This document shows, in pieces, positions 11,163 through 22,600 of a stretch of 64,000 nt of DNA (the stretch's first letter is position 1; each line of letters begins with the position of its first letter). The notes below the pieces were generated by a model, which was not told where the DNA came from, did no database searches, and saw only the letters and a program-made list of their open reading frames with translations. Position numbers and translations under genes: made by a program. The DNA comes from Magicicada septendecula (taxonomy: Eukaryota > Arthropoda > Insecta > Hemiptera > Cicadidae), in assembly GCA_034769895.1 (NCBI GenBank), contig CM068369.1, positions 145,163,574-145,227,573 on the forward strand. Reading direction: 5' to 3'.

Positions 11163-12720
11163 GTGACGATTTAAATTGTAAAAATAATCAAGAAAATAAA
11201 AAATTTTAAAAATTAAGGTTGCGAGCTATTAAGCCATTTAAATCTCACTGTATAATAAAAAAAACCTGTATGTACTCAGTATGAGAGGAAGCAGTAATTA
11301 GTTAGTAAGAAGATACTCTAATAAAAAGACAAATTGTAAAGAGTTATTAATATCGTATTTAACCCTTTGCTTGTTATAAGGCGCTGACCTGTTGATTCCA
11401 GACTCGACATGTTTTCCGAGTCTTGTGTAAGTTAGAATAAGATAAAAAACCTAATGTTAATAATTAAAAATCTGAAGACACAGATAGTCGCTAAAACAAC
11501 TTATTTAAATTATGTATATTTGTTTAGGGATAGTTTGTATAAATAAAAATGTTAACATAAAGAGAGACAGGGACTATATTCTCGCGCAGTAATTGCCCCT
11601 CTACCATTTTGTCCAGTACCAGACGAAGGGAGCAGAATTTCGCTCTCTTGTTATGGTGACTTCATACAGTACAGACGTAAGAGCTATGCTCTTACACTAT
11701 GTTACCGATATTTTCGTTTACCTTAATGTGGTATACAAGAAATAGCTGCTTAAAGCATATGTATGTGTTAACTAGTATAGTTATGTAAAAAACAAGAGAT
11801 TTAAAGTGTAACTCGAAACGTAAAAAATGGTGTAACACAAGATGACTTCGAACTTCAAGAACTAACAACACTTCCAACATCATACCTGGAGATGTGAACT
11901 ATCAGAAGCCACAAACTCTAGTACACACGACAGAATATGCAGATCAGGACATCCGAGAATCTACAAGTACCATCGTAGAAGGTTCAACCTGCGGACTTTG
12001 GAGCCCTTTACTGACGAAGACCAGACCGAGATGACGACGTCTCTATTCCGGTTTCCCAAGACGGACACCCCAGGACGAGTTTTCTGCATAACAATTAAAA
12101 GGTGACTCGATAGCCTGTCTATCGAGGCTTACTAATATTTGTTACACAACACACCTTAAAAGAGACTTTTCAGAGACTATTAACTTTGTAAAGATTAATA
12201 AATTAAATCTAAGAATTTAATGTAACTATTTGAACTTCATACGTTGTAACAGTTTATATGCTAATGTATAGTAATATAATTCAAGTAATAATACCATTCT
12301 TCCAATGGTTAAATAAAAGAAAGTCTTGCAAGCTAATATCATGAATTGAGTATGACTAAAAGTTTTAATGAATAAATACCGAAGGTTACCCGGATCCGAG
12401 GTATAGCTAAATAGAATCAATTTTGATCCCAAAGTTTAAAGAAAGCATTCAAATAACTTTAATAATTTAATTAGTAATGTCATGGGATCTGTCAGTAAAT
12501 GTTTTTAAATGTTAAATAAAGAGAAGTCTTCTTGTTACACACATATGAGGAGTGCTTAAATCAATAGTATACCTTCCCATTGTTTCCTTACACAGTTAGT
12601 AAGTAATTTGTTATATTAATTGTTTGTGATACATTCTGTTACAACGTAGGCAGCCCATCTAATTAACGGAGTTTAATTACGATGGGTTCCCTGGATTTGT
12701 AACGCGGCGTACAGACGTTA

Positions 12721-12910
12721 CAAAATTGCGCCACTCTGCTAATGACTTAAAAGTTAAAGAGGTTGTAAGCATCGCGACGCAAACAAAATTGCGTCACTCT
12801 TTTAAAAAAAAAAAAAAAAAAAAGGAAACAAAGGAAAGAGTTTTATTTGTGTATAGAGTGTCACAAACAAAATTGTGCCACTTGTGACATGTAAACAAAA
12901 TTGCATCACT
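12721..12910 (+). repeat. Four copies of a 15-bp motif
   Basis: The motif CAAAATTGYRYCACT occurs at 12721, 12784, 12868 and 12896. Spacing is irregular, at 63, 84 and 28 bp. It lies in the presumed leader or LTR of element 2. The first copy directly follows the TGTAACG/CGTTACA hairpin. Confidence 0.7.
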
Positions 12911-13488
12911 ATGCGTAGATAATTTGTATGATCAATAACTGAATATATATTATTGATCTATGCACTCAGAAAGTTACCTTAATAACTTTAATGTTCAAAA
13001 CATATTTAATGTTTTATTAAGTTACGTAAATGATAGTAGGTATAAGTGAAATATCCTTAGCGTCATACAATGCATATAGCTTTTGCATTCTATATGCCAG
13101 TAGGAACCTGCATTACTCTATATAATTACTTGCATACATGAATTGTGACCAAACATAACAATTTTGGTCAACCGAACAATCTGTAACAGGTTTGTTTACG
13201 ACAATCCGTGACCTGTTGTTTCCTGAATCATTCTGCACAGTGTATGTTCAACAATATAGCTTACATACACTAGTATGTGTAAAAAAAAAAAAAAAATTAA
13301 TTAAAAATAACTTTGTTAATAATAAAGTATGTACTGTAGACCCAGGTAATTATGTAGAAGTTCATAACTTGTGAACCAAATAATTAATTTATTTAATTGG
13401 GAAAGTATATGAATGAAGGGAGTCAAAGTGTTGTCAAGCGTAATAATAATAATAGATTTGTTGAATAAGATTGTGCTCCCCTTCTCTT

Positions 13489-13520
13489 GTTTATACCGGT
13501 AGTTGTGTTATTCAGTCGCA
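13489..13520 (+). promoter_or_regulatory. Candidate core promoter of element 2
   Basis: A TTTATA box is followed about 24 bp later by TTCAGTCGCA, which matches the arthropod initiator consensus TCAGT. It lies ~300 bp before the gag start, as expected for the U3/R boundary of an LTR. The assignment is an inference from spacing. Confidence 0.3.
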
Positions 13521-13810
13521 TTGTGTAGAGAACAATAAGAGTAAAACCCCTTTCTCACTGACACACGCTCAACCTTCCTTTGTTAACTAAATACAGAGGG
13601 TGACCTACATTCCAGAAAACAGCTGATCGGCTATTTAACTTGATGAACTTGATAAATATGTGTGTGGAATTTCTGTCTCTCCCTTAGAAGAGAAATGGTT
13701 CTTTTCTAATTTGTGTAAATTGATTACTTAAGAATTTATCATATATATGTGTAATATATGTATAGTGTACTAGTATTAATTTTAAGTACGTGCTAATGTG
13801 TTAGAACAAA

Positions 13811-15301
13811 ATGGCCCAATTTAACCCGGATTTGTTATTAAAAGACGAGCTGTCTTACGAAGCCCTTTTGCGTGGACTACCCCATGCTAATGTACCAGTC
13901 GCGGAATTACGAAGGTCAATTCGCGAATGTGGATTTGGTGCGCCCGTGCAATTAAACTATCTAAGCCAACTCGATTATGAAAGCGAGAAAGAAATTTGTA
14001 ATGCCAAGTATAGTGAACTATACTTATTGTCTCAAACACTCCAAGACGAGAAATCTCCGGCAATAATTTTGCGGACTACCCAGAGAATAGAGCATTTAAC
14101 CAGGCGAATAAAAAATTTGTCGATCTGGCCGAATCTCACAGAAATACCCGTTGATGTACAAAACCTAGCAGACGAAGCTCTACGCCGCTTACCTTCAATT
14201 ATTAACGATTTAAGACGAAAATCCGACTCATTCAGGATGGACGAAATAGAGAAATCATTAATGAAATTACACGTCTCCCCAGTACAATCCCCCACCACTG
14301 GTTTACCCCCGCCTAACACGGATCGGAACTCACCCATCATATCGCAAGTGCAAGCGAACCCAGAACAAAATACTGATACAGATGTAAATGCCCCTCCTCC
14401 CGAGCATTTTCAGTTTCGTCCCGGAAATAATGAATTGACCACCACCTCCAATGAATCCAATCGCCCTCATCGAGGAATTACACCTATGAACTATAACGCG
14501 GATCTATACGGTAAAATGACTCACCCTGTGGAGAAGATTTTAACCGAAATCCCTTATACAGATGGCTTAAATGTTTCCAAATTACTAACATTCATTAGTT
14601 ATCTTCTTCAGATAAAAGATCTACAGCAGCTGAATGACTGGCAAATTTTACAAGTTCTGTTACCAAAGTGTAAACCCCCGTTAAAAAATCGTGTCCTAGA
14701 AGCCCTAACCTCTACATTCCCAGTAGAAGAGCTACATAGCTCTATAATAAAATACTTTATTCCCACCGGCATCTATGAGGAAATAAAAAGAAAGACAGTA
14801 CTCCGAGTACAAGGACATCAGGAGAGATTAGCTCACTACATCTCCGATATTAGGGAGTCCTCTCGACTATTACGTGTAAGCTGGAATGAAACACAACTGG
14901 TGGACACCATTTTAATAGGCGTGTCACCTGAAGAAAGATCTCGACTATCATTGATGAATAGACCCAATACAATTGCTGATCTAGAACAGTGCAGTATCCA
15001 TTCTTCAAATGTATGGTACTCAGATCAAAATAGGGAAGCAATGAAAACCTCTGGAACTAATAGACATCAATTGCGAGCACTACTGCCTGATGTAACAACC
15101 TCGTATGAAAGACAAGTTTCTAGTAGACCTCACCATGTGCGCAAAGCTGGTAAGTTAAGTGTAAACCCAGATAAAGCGGAAACCAAGTACCCACCTCGCA
15201 GAAAACCCACCTGTTATAATTGTGGCAAATATGGGCACATAAGAAGAGAGTGCAAAAGTAAGCCATTGGAACGGAATAACACCAATTCAAAAAACATGTA
15301 A
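13811..15301 (+). CDS. gag polyprotein of element 2
   Basis: The frame is 496 residues long. Residues 1-170 are helical and charged, and 170-225 are a Pro/Asn-rich linker. Residues ~235-420 look like the capsid-type retrotransposon gag fold (MTHPVEKILTEIPYTDGLNV and following). A CX2CX4HX4C zinc knuckle, CYNCGKYGHIRREC, starts near residue 468. The protein would assemble the particle and bind element RNA. It lies 44 bp before the pol frame and in a different frame. Confidence 0.85.
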   Translation: MAQFNPDLLLKDELSYEALLRGLPHANVPVAELRRSIRECGFGAPVQLNYLSQLDYESEKEICNAKYSELYLLSQTLQDEKSPAIILRTTQRIEHLTRRIKNLSIWPNLTEIPVDVQNLADEALRRLPSIINDLRRKSDSFRMDEIEKSLMKLHVSPVQSPTTGLPPPNTDRNSPIISQVQANPEQNTDTDVNAPPPEHFQFRPGNNELTTTSNESNRPHRGITPMNYNADLYGKMTHPVEKILTEIPYTDGLNVSKLLTFISYLLQIKDLQQLNDWQILQVLLPKCKPPLKNRVLEALTSTFPVEELHSSIIKYFIPTGIYEEIKRKTVLRVQGHQERLAHYISDIRESSRLLRVSWNETQLVDTILIGVSPEERSRLSLMNRPNTIADLEQCSIHSSNVWYSDQNREAMKTSGTNRHQLRALLPDVTTSYERQVSSRPHHVRKAGKLSVNPDKAETKYPPRRKPTCYNCGKYGHIRRECKSKPLERNNTNSKNM

Positions 15302-15345
15302 GGCAGGGAGACCCGAAAACCTGTGTCTTCCGCAGCTACTCGAAA

Positions 15346-18300
15346 TTGGGTAAACTAAAAGAAACCAATAATAATAATAATAATGAATTATTCTGTAACC
15401 AAGTAAAAAAAAAAAAAGGTGCGAAAGAAATCGACCCCTATGTGAGAGAATTTCGTGAAAAGTGTAATACGATTAATAAATGTAAATGGAAAAAAAATCT
15501 ACTACCATTAATACGAGTCGACTTAGGCGTTACATCCCCCATCGCCTTAATTGATTCGGAATCTAGTAGAACTCTAATCAGCCAAGAATTAGCGGACATG
15601 TTAGCTAAACATCATCTAGTAAAACGGAACCAACCAGTGGATATAAAGTGTGCTACCGCTGATAAACGTAAAATAAACATAAACCTGAGTATTACCGTTA
15701 AGGTTAAAATAAAAAACCTAAGTTGGATGTTTACAATGTTAGTATGTAAAGAATTAGGACCTGATTTAATATTAGGTGCAGATTTTATTAGTAAGACAGG
15801 AATGATTCTTGACATCTACGAGCAAGTATTTTATTTCAGATTTGACCGTACAAGGAAACATAAATTTGATAGTAATGAAGATAAACGTTGTTCATCTACT
15901 GCACATGTAATACACCAAGATTCAGATTTATCTCACCTAGAAAGAAGAGATAGAGTCAGAATACTAAAACTAATAAAAGAATTTTCCTCGGTTCTTACAC
16001 CTAAACTAGGACTTACGAACCTAATAGAGTATAAAATTAATCTGAGTGATCAGAAAGTAATACGACTACCTCCGTACAAGTTGTCGCCTCCCAAGATGGA
16101 AGTCATGCGAAACCATATCAACAAGTTATTGGACCAAGGAGTCATAGAACCCTCTACGTCCCCATATTCTTCACCCTCCTTTTTAGTGCCAAAAGGACCA
16201 GATAAACACCGACTAGTTGTAGACTACAGGCAATTAAATAAAAGAATAGAATTTGAATCAATCCCTCTTCCAGACATCCATAGTGCGTTTCATTATTTTA
16301 CTAAAGCTATGGTCTTTACGGTAATGGATCTGAATCAAGCTTTTCACCAAATACCTCTTTCAGAAGAATCAAAACGTCTAACCGCGTTTGCAGTTCCTTT
16401 TAACTTGTACCAATTTACTAGGGTACCCTTTGGAATATCTCAAGGAAGTTCCGTATGTAGTAGACTATTGGAAAAGATATTTCACGACATTAAATTTAAA
16501 TATGTGTACCACTATTTGGACGACATCGTTATATACAGTGAATCAATGGAACAACATCTCAAACAATTGCGTGAAGTGTTATCTTGGTTACTAAGAGCAG
16601 GATTAACGGTGAACCCAAATAAGGTAAGTTTTGCCGTCCCTCAGTTTTCTTTCTTAGGACACATCGTGAAAGCGAATGGAAAGGTAAGCATTGACCCCGA
16701 ACGTACCCGCGCTATTAGAGAATTTGCACCCCCACGAGATGCAAAAGGTATAGCCCGATTTTTAGGTATGGTGAATTATTTCCACAAATATATTCCCCAT
16801 CTTGCCGAAATAGCAGCACCCCTAAACTCCTTACGAAAGAAGGGAACGAAGTTCGAATGGAGCTCAATACATCAAAACGCGTTTGAGCAACTTAAAGAAA
16901 GTATTATATCTCCCCCAGTTTTGCAACTAGCTGATTTCACAAAACCATTCGTCGTGCAAACCGACAGTTCCAGTGTAGCGTTAGGTGCAGTGATATACCA
17001 AGAGATAGATAACTGTAGACTACCAATTAGTTATGCATCACGAACACTGAGCGATCAAGAAAGAAAGTATTCCGCATATGAATTGGAATGTTTAGCAATT
17101 GTTTTTGCATTCGAAAAGTTTAAACCCTTCCTAGAACATAAAGAATTCCTTTTGGAAACCGACAATCAGGCGTTATCATGGTTATTGAATCATCCTAAAC
17201 AATTAGGACGAATTGGCAGATGGATATTGAAATTAAACTGCTACAAATTCAGAGTGCAGCATATTAAAGGTACTCAAAATGTAGTCGCCGATACCCTGTC
17301 CCGTATGTTCCAGTCACCCACTAAAGCTTCCGAAAACATAGTGAAGGAGGAAATAGCAAGTGCTAATGCCGTAATTACTGAATTCCCCCTTGCCTTTACA
17401 AACATTGCCCTGTATCAACAACAAGACCCCTTACTGAAGCCTATTATAGAACAACTTACCCAAGGTATTAAATCCGAGAAGTACGTATTGAGTAAGAATG
17501 TACTGTGTCTCAAGATAAGAGACGGAAAGGAATTAAGAATAATAGCCCCGGATGTAATTAAGCCCATGCTGATGGAATACTTCCATTCATCTACCATAGG
17601 AGCCCATATGGGAGTCAATAAGACGATACATCGTATTCGAAAGGAATATCATTGGAACAATATGAACTGCGAAATAGCTAACTTTGTAAAGAAATGTTCA
17701 TTATGCGCCCTTAGTAAACCAGCCAGAAATACTCAAGTAAGCCAGTTGATATCAGAAATCCCAAAGACTCCTTTTTCGAAACTTTATCTAGATTTCTCAG
17801 GTCCGTATCCACGATCCAAATCAGGAAATACCATGCTACTGATATGTGTAGATTCGTTCACCAAATTTGTTTGGATGTATCCCATGCGACGAGCATTAGT
17901 GTCGACAACAGTTAAAATACTACAGGAAAGACTATTTAAAGACTACGGTACTCCAGTACGTATAGTATCTGATAACGGTCCACAGTTTAAAGCCAAAGAA
18001 TTTAAGAATATGTGTTTCAAGTTAGGGATAGACCATATAACCACTACAGAGTATCGCTCGCAAGGCAATATTGCTGAAAGGTATCTACGAAACCTCAAAT
18101 CTGCGCTAATCGCCTATCATGCGAACGATCACACGTTGTGGGACCAAAATCTATCCTGGATTCAATACGCTTTTAATTCACCTTACCACGAAGGTCACAA
18201 GTCGACCCCGTTCGAGTTACTATACAAGTATCGAACAAACCACCCTTTGTCAACAAGATGGAATATACACGATCTGCTGCCTCCGCAAATAATGGATAAG

Positions 18301-18420
18301 CAGATAAAGCGAATATGGAACAAAGCCCGCTCTAACTTAAGAGCAAGCTTGGAAAAATCCAGAAGATACCACGAGAAAGGTAATCATAGCAACTCAGTCA
18401 GGTACCAAGTAGGTGACTAA
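15346..18420 (+). CDS. pol polyprotein of element 2 (protease, RT, RNase H, integrase)
   Basis: The 1,024-residue frame has a retropepsin-like N-terminal region (VDLGVTSPIALID) and RT with HRLVVDYRQLN, FHQIPLSEESK and catalytic YLDDIVIYS. RNase H shows VVQTDSSSVALGA and LLETDNQALSWLL. Integrase has an H2C2 finger (HSSTIGAHMG through CSLCALSK) and a core with LYLDFSGPYP, RIVSDNGPQF and the later QGNIAERYLRNL. It ends at VGD, where the sequence joins the 3' end of element 1. It belongs to the Ty3/gypsy group, related to insect 17.6/opus-type pols. Confidence 0.88.
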   Translation: MGKLKETNNNNNNELFCNQVKKKKGAKEIDPYVREFREKCNTINKCKWKKNLLPLIRVDLGVTSPIALIDSESSRTLISQELADMLAKHHLVKRNQPVDIKCATADKRKININLSITVKVKIKNLSWMFTMLVCKELGPDLILGADFISKTGMILDIYEQVFYFRFDRTRKHKFDSNEDKRCSSTAHVIHQDSDLSHLERRDRVRILKLIKEFSSVLTPKLGLTNLIEYKINLSDQKVIRLPPYKLSPPKMEVMRNHINKLLDQGVIEPSTSPYSSPSFLVPKGPDKHRLVVDYRQLNKRIEFESIPLPDIHSAFHYFTKAMVFTVMDLNQAFHQIPLSEESKRLTAFAVPFNLYQFTRVPFGISQGSSVCSRLLEKIFHDIKFKYVYHYLDDIVIYSESMEQHLKQLREVLSWLLRAGLTVNPNKVSFAVPQFSFLGHIVKANGKVSIDPERTRAIREFAPPRDAKGIARFLGMVNYFHKYIPHLAEIAAPLNSLRKKGTKFEWSSIHQNAFEQLKESIISPPVLQLADFTKPFVVQTDSSSVALGAVIYQEIDNCRLPISYASRTLSDQERKYSAYELECLAIVFAFEKFKPFLEHKEFLLETDNQALSWLLNHPKQLGRIGRWILKLNCYKFRVQHIKGTQNVVADTLSRMFQSPTKASENIVKEEIASANAVITEFPLAFTNIALYQQQDPLLKPIIEQLTQGIKSEKYVLSKNVLCLKIRDGKELRIIAPDVIKPMLMEYFHSSTIGAHMGVNKTIHRIRKEYHWNNMNCEIANFVKKCSLCALSKPARNTQVSQLISEIPKTPFSKLYLDFSGPYPRSKSGNTMLLICVDSFTKFVWMYPMRRALVSTTVKILQERLFKDYGTPVRIVSDNGPQFKAKEFKNMCFKLGIDHITTTEYRSQGNIAERYLRNLKSALIAYHANDHTLWDQNLSWIQYAFNSPYHEGHKSTPFELLYKYRTNHPLSTRWNIHDLLPPQIMDKQIKRIWNKARSNLRASLEKSRRYHEKGNHSNSVRYQVGD

Positions 18421-19562
18421 AAAATTGTTACTGCTATACACAGGCCCATATACTGTTACCAAAAATAATATGAACAATACATACGAAATACAAGATCCTG
18501 TAACAAAGAAAATTAAAGGTAATTATAATCAGACTTCCATGAAACGATATATTGAGGATTGAATAATGCAAAAAGATGGAATATTAAAATGGAAATTATT
18601 TAATGTTCATACTAAGTACGAAATGAAAATTATGAATGTAAGAATAAATGTTGACAAGATATTAATATTATGATATAAAAGTGTAATCCAAAGAAATAAT
18701 GTAAAATGTGAAGAAAATTGTAATTTACCCGTACTAATATAAAAAAGAAGATATACGAGACAGACACACACCACCTATGGCACGAAAAAAAAAAAAAATT
18801 TTCCAACAGCCAGTCAACTAGTTAATAACATCTTACCCGTACAAATATAAGAATTCATACGAGGCGGGCAAATAACATCTACGGCATAACAAAATAATAT
18901 TTCCTAGAGCCAGTCAACAGTAATTTACCATCTTACCCGTACTACTAATGATTAGAAAGAAAAAAGAAGATATACGAGAACGACAAGTAACACCTTTGGC
19001 ACATATTAAAATTCCAAGAGCCAGTCAACTAGTAAAATACCATCTTACCCGTACAAATAAAGATAAGAAAGAAATATACAAGATGATATACAGGAAAAGC
19101 AACATAAGAAGTTGCCAAATGGAAGTAAGTAAATATTATTGATATGAACAAATATATGATACCCAAACACAAGGCAAAAAACCAAAAGAGAGCCTGTACT
19201 AAATGAAATGTAACACAAAGACGTGAATCATGAAGATGAAGAAGATTATGAAGTGACGTTCAATGTAATACCAAGAGAAAGGATTCATTGATGACAAAGA
19301 AGAATGAAAAATAACATACTAACGAAGGAGATCATGTGAAAATACCAGTGATGAAATGTAAACAAACTATCCCAGTAAAATGTGAAGAATTAAGTTAAGA
19401 TGAATCAAGAGGAAGAGAATATAATAATGTATAAACCGCAGATGCGTGAGATAATCCCAAGGATATTTGTTATTTGTCGAAAAAACGACTACTTTATATT
19501 TTGAGATGAATTGACTGATGAATGATTCCAGCAATCATTTATATTATTGACAGAGATGATAT
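18417..19562 (+). repeat. 1.14-kb direct repeat, copy 2 (element 1 3' end joined to element 2)
   Basis: This is nearly identical to 10018-11162, including the tandem subrepeats. The join to element 2 pol shares the short sequence CTAAAAAA with the matching place in element 1. After 19562 the flanks of the two copies are unrelated. Confidence 0.92.
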
Positions 19563-22500
19563 ACCTCTGAATTTATTGATATTAGTATGGCCAGCAGAGA
19601 TGTATGCCACAGTGAGCCACTCTGAACTGCACCAGCTAAAACTATGTTAGGGAATTAGGGAACTAAATAAACAAGGGAGATAATTACATGGAAAGAAAAA
19701 TGATTATGATTCAAATACAAGAGAATGAAGGGATATAAGAAGAACATGAGAGTCAACTTGGAAATATACAACATTGATGAATTCTTCAGAAAATAAGTAT
19801 ACGAATTCAGAATTAATAAATTCTTATAGGAAGGCATATGTAACTTATCAAAATAACGGTTACATAAAAAATATATAATACGTCAAATGAAAGAGTACCA
19901 TAAGCATATTTCATCAAACATGGAAGAAGGAACAGAAGTATGAAAATCAAAAGTGTATCTATAAATGAATAGTATTGAAGCAACCCAACGAAGAAGAAAT
20001 AAGAGTTATAAGAATATATCATCGAGTATAAAGAAGAAAGAGAGAATACAATGAATCGATATAATACGTTAGCATCTAGGCCCAATAGATCAAAATAGTG
20101 AGGGGATATGCCGAAAGTGACTATCATCATAAGGAAGAGACATATCAAATGCAATTATCATAGTGAGGAAATAGACTAATTTGTCATAATATTGAGATAA
20201 ATATAAGACAATGATTATCATAATAGTGAGTGAAAATGTGGAAAATATAACTATGTTAAATGAAAATGAGTTATCACAAATAGTGAGTAACCAAGAAAAG
20301 CATCACAAATGACAAACAATTAACATGAAGAAGAAGAAGAAGAAGAAGAAGAAGAAGAAGAAGAAGAAGAAGAAGAAGAAGAAGAAGAAGAAATGTACCA
20401 TGAAGAATGAAGATTATGTATGACCAGAACAAGACATCAACATTCCCAAAATATGGAAAGCACCACAATTAATATAATAACCAGAATAAGAGTAATGATT
20501 ATAAGATTAGTAGTAATAAAAAACTACCTATCAAAGAAGGACATAGTGAAACCAGTATAATAAAAAACCAAGTGTTGAACCTTAATAAGTGATCACAAAC
20601 AATAACTGTGAATACTTTATATAAGTGCAACAATAAATAATGTAATAACACTAACTCCAAATAAGCAACACAGACAATATTAGTGAAATGTTTATAACTG
20701 AGGGAAGTGAATAAAGATTAATAAGTGAAAAGATCAACGGTTATCAAGTGAAATACACAAACAATTAGTGTACCAATTTTAATCCAAGATTGTAAAACCA
20801 CAAATATACTCAGTAAGACCACCAATTTAATGATAATGAAAAGAGAAATAAATGCTCAAAGAGATCAATGATAAAAGCTTTATAATCCTTGATATGGAAT
20901 GTGCCTGAATATCATAGTAACACAGGACAAAATGTAGATAAATGTTAAAGCCAATAAGTAGTAAACAAACTAAGTTGTTGAAAAGAAACAAATCAATGCA
21001 TACAAGCCAAGATACAACCCACCAAAATGTGTAACATAGTTAGATAAAAAACCAAGTATTATTGTATAAACATATAGTGTAAAATGTGTACAACATGTGC
21101 AAAACATAGTAATAAACAATTATAGTAACATGCCATGATGACATGACAGTATTTAAGATGAATACTGAATAAAGTAAGAAGCATATTGTTGCCAACTAAG
21201 TGACACATAACCTCACCTGAACTGGACCTACAACATAAAATCATACACAATAATTAGATAAAGTAGTTATCAATAATTGTTTCAAACAGAGACCAAATAA
21301 GAATAAATGTGTAAGACAATGAATACCATATGAACTGAAAGACACAACTATATGAGTCAGATTATTTATAATAACAATAAACCAATTAGACAGAATCCCA
21401 TATGACCATAGAGTTAATCAAAAAACCGTAACAAAACTTGTAAAGAGAGAGTAAGAAAGTTTACCAATAGTTAGAGGAATGTTCAATACAACTATGAGAA
21501 TACCTCACAATCATTGTACAAGTAATTTAATAACTAGAATTTAATAAACTGACTAACTGTAATCATAGGACTAGGTGTAAACAACCATCATACAGTAACT
21601 TAAAGAAATTTCAGCTAACAAAAAGTTAGTAAGTCCACTAAACAGACCATGTACAACTTTTGTACACAATTTAATTATCAACCGTGCATATAATATGTGG
21701 TAAAAATAACTAAATAAGAGTGACAGAATGGCGATATAAGACCATAATGTATTTTAAACAATGCTATATATGTAAATAAGATAACATTTGCCGAAATAAA
21801 GTATTAGCAAATGTATGTAAGTTTATCAAATAACATTATAGTACCAAAGATATGTAGTAGCATAAGGAATAATGGTGATGTAAGCAAATATAAACATTTG
21901 GACATAGATGGCTTGTACGCCATTAGTAAATTTTGCTTAAATCACAAATATGTTAATATTATGTATTAGAGTATAAGAGAAATGGACTCCAGACGTTTAA
22001 TCATAAGCATTAAGATATATTACACCAAAATATAGTGGAAAAAACTTATTTTTATTAAGAGCCACTATATGAATTTTGAATAAAGTGAAGTGAGTTATTA
22101 ATGGACGGAATTATTACTTGTTTGGACTTAAATTAAAGACACAAGTATCCGCAAAACAATGCAACTATCCAAATGACAATCAGACTATTAATAAGGAACT
22201 TATCAATATTATAAGATTTTCTGTCATTTCCGATTGGAAAGGAACGCGTCATAGCTGAGTCTCGAACCCAAAGCATAGACGCTTAAAATTAAAATTTTTA
22301 TTTAACAAAGGCATTTGGGGTAGAGAGTACCGCATTCTAAGCCAATAGGATGATCTGATTTTACCAGAGGAGAGCAGAAGCTTTGATGAGAGGAACTAAT
22401 TGTCTTCCACCCACCGATGCGAGCGGAGCCTGCGACAGTCCTCTAGGAAAATATTTTAAAATGTGCGCGTATAAGAGTATATAGTCATAACTAACCTCAA

Positions 22501-22600
22501 CTGAACACCAATTTTTATCGAGTGACAGTGTTGTGAGTGATACAGTGAATTAATAAAAACATGGCCAGTGTATAATAAAGGCCATGTTAAGTGAAAAGAT
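19563..22600. other. AT-rich noncoding stretch
   Basis: No credible coding region was seen. The plus strand is very rich in A, with recurrent ATAGTGAG and AACCAAG words, and holds a (GAA)n array. A GC-richer patch at 22210-22450 could be a promoter or LTR piece, but no partner repeat was found. Confidence 0.5.
20327..20392 (+). repeat. (GAA)n microsatellite
   Basis: About 22 perfect GAA units. The apparent poly-Leu frame on the other strand is a by-product. Confidence 0.97.

Larger units (their letters stand above)
11163..13810. other. Noncoding region upstream of element 2; LTR limits unresolved
   Basis: This is 2.6 kb with no credible protein. It should hold the 5' LTR and leader of element 2, but no matching LTR was found downstream to define its ends. 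A short hairpin TGTAACG/CGTTACA lies at 12698-12722. Four copies of a CAAAATTGYRYCACT motif follow at 12721-12910. A TATA/initiator pair is at 13489-13516. Confidence 0.5.
13811..18420 (+). mobile_element. Ty3/gypsy-type LTR element of a second family (element 2), coding part
   Basis: Long gag and pol frames belong to a family clearly different from element 1: gag has a CCHC knuckle and the pol sequence is divergent. Gag and pol look whole over most of their length. At about 18417, in the integrase C-terminal region, the sequence passes into a near-identical copy of the 3' end of element 1. No flanking LTR pair could be defined. It is best described as a mosaic fossil with at least one major junction. 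Confidence 0.9.

Noticed and set aside
10018-19562. The 1.14-kb repeats as an LTR pair of element 2
   Set aside because: The repeat contains integrase coding sequence, the flanks show no target duplication, and neither edge has TG...CA ends.
20274-20468. Poly-leucine protein
   Set aside because: It is the reverse translation of the (GAA)n microsatellite.
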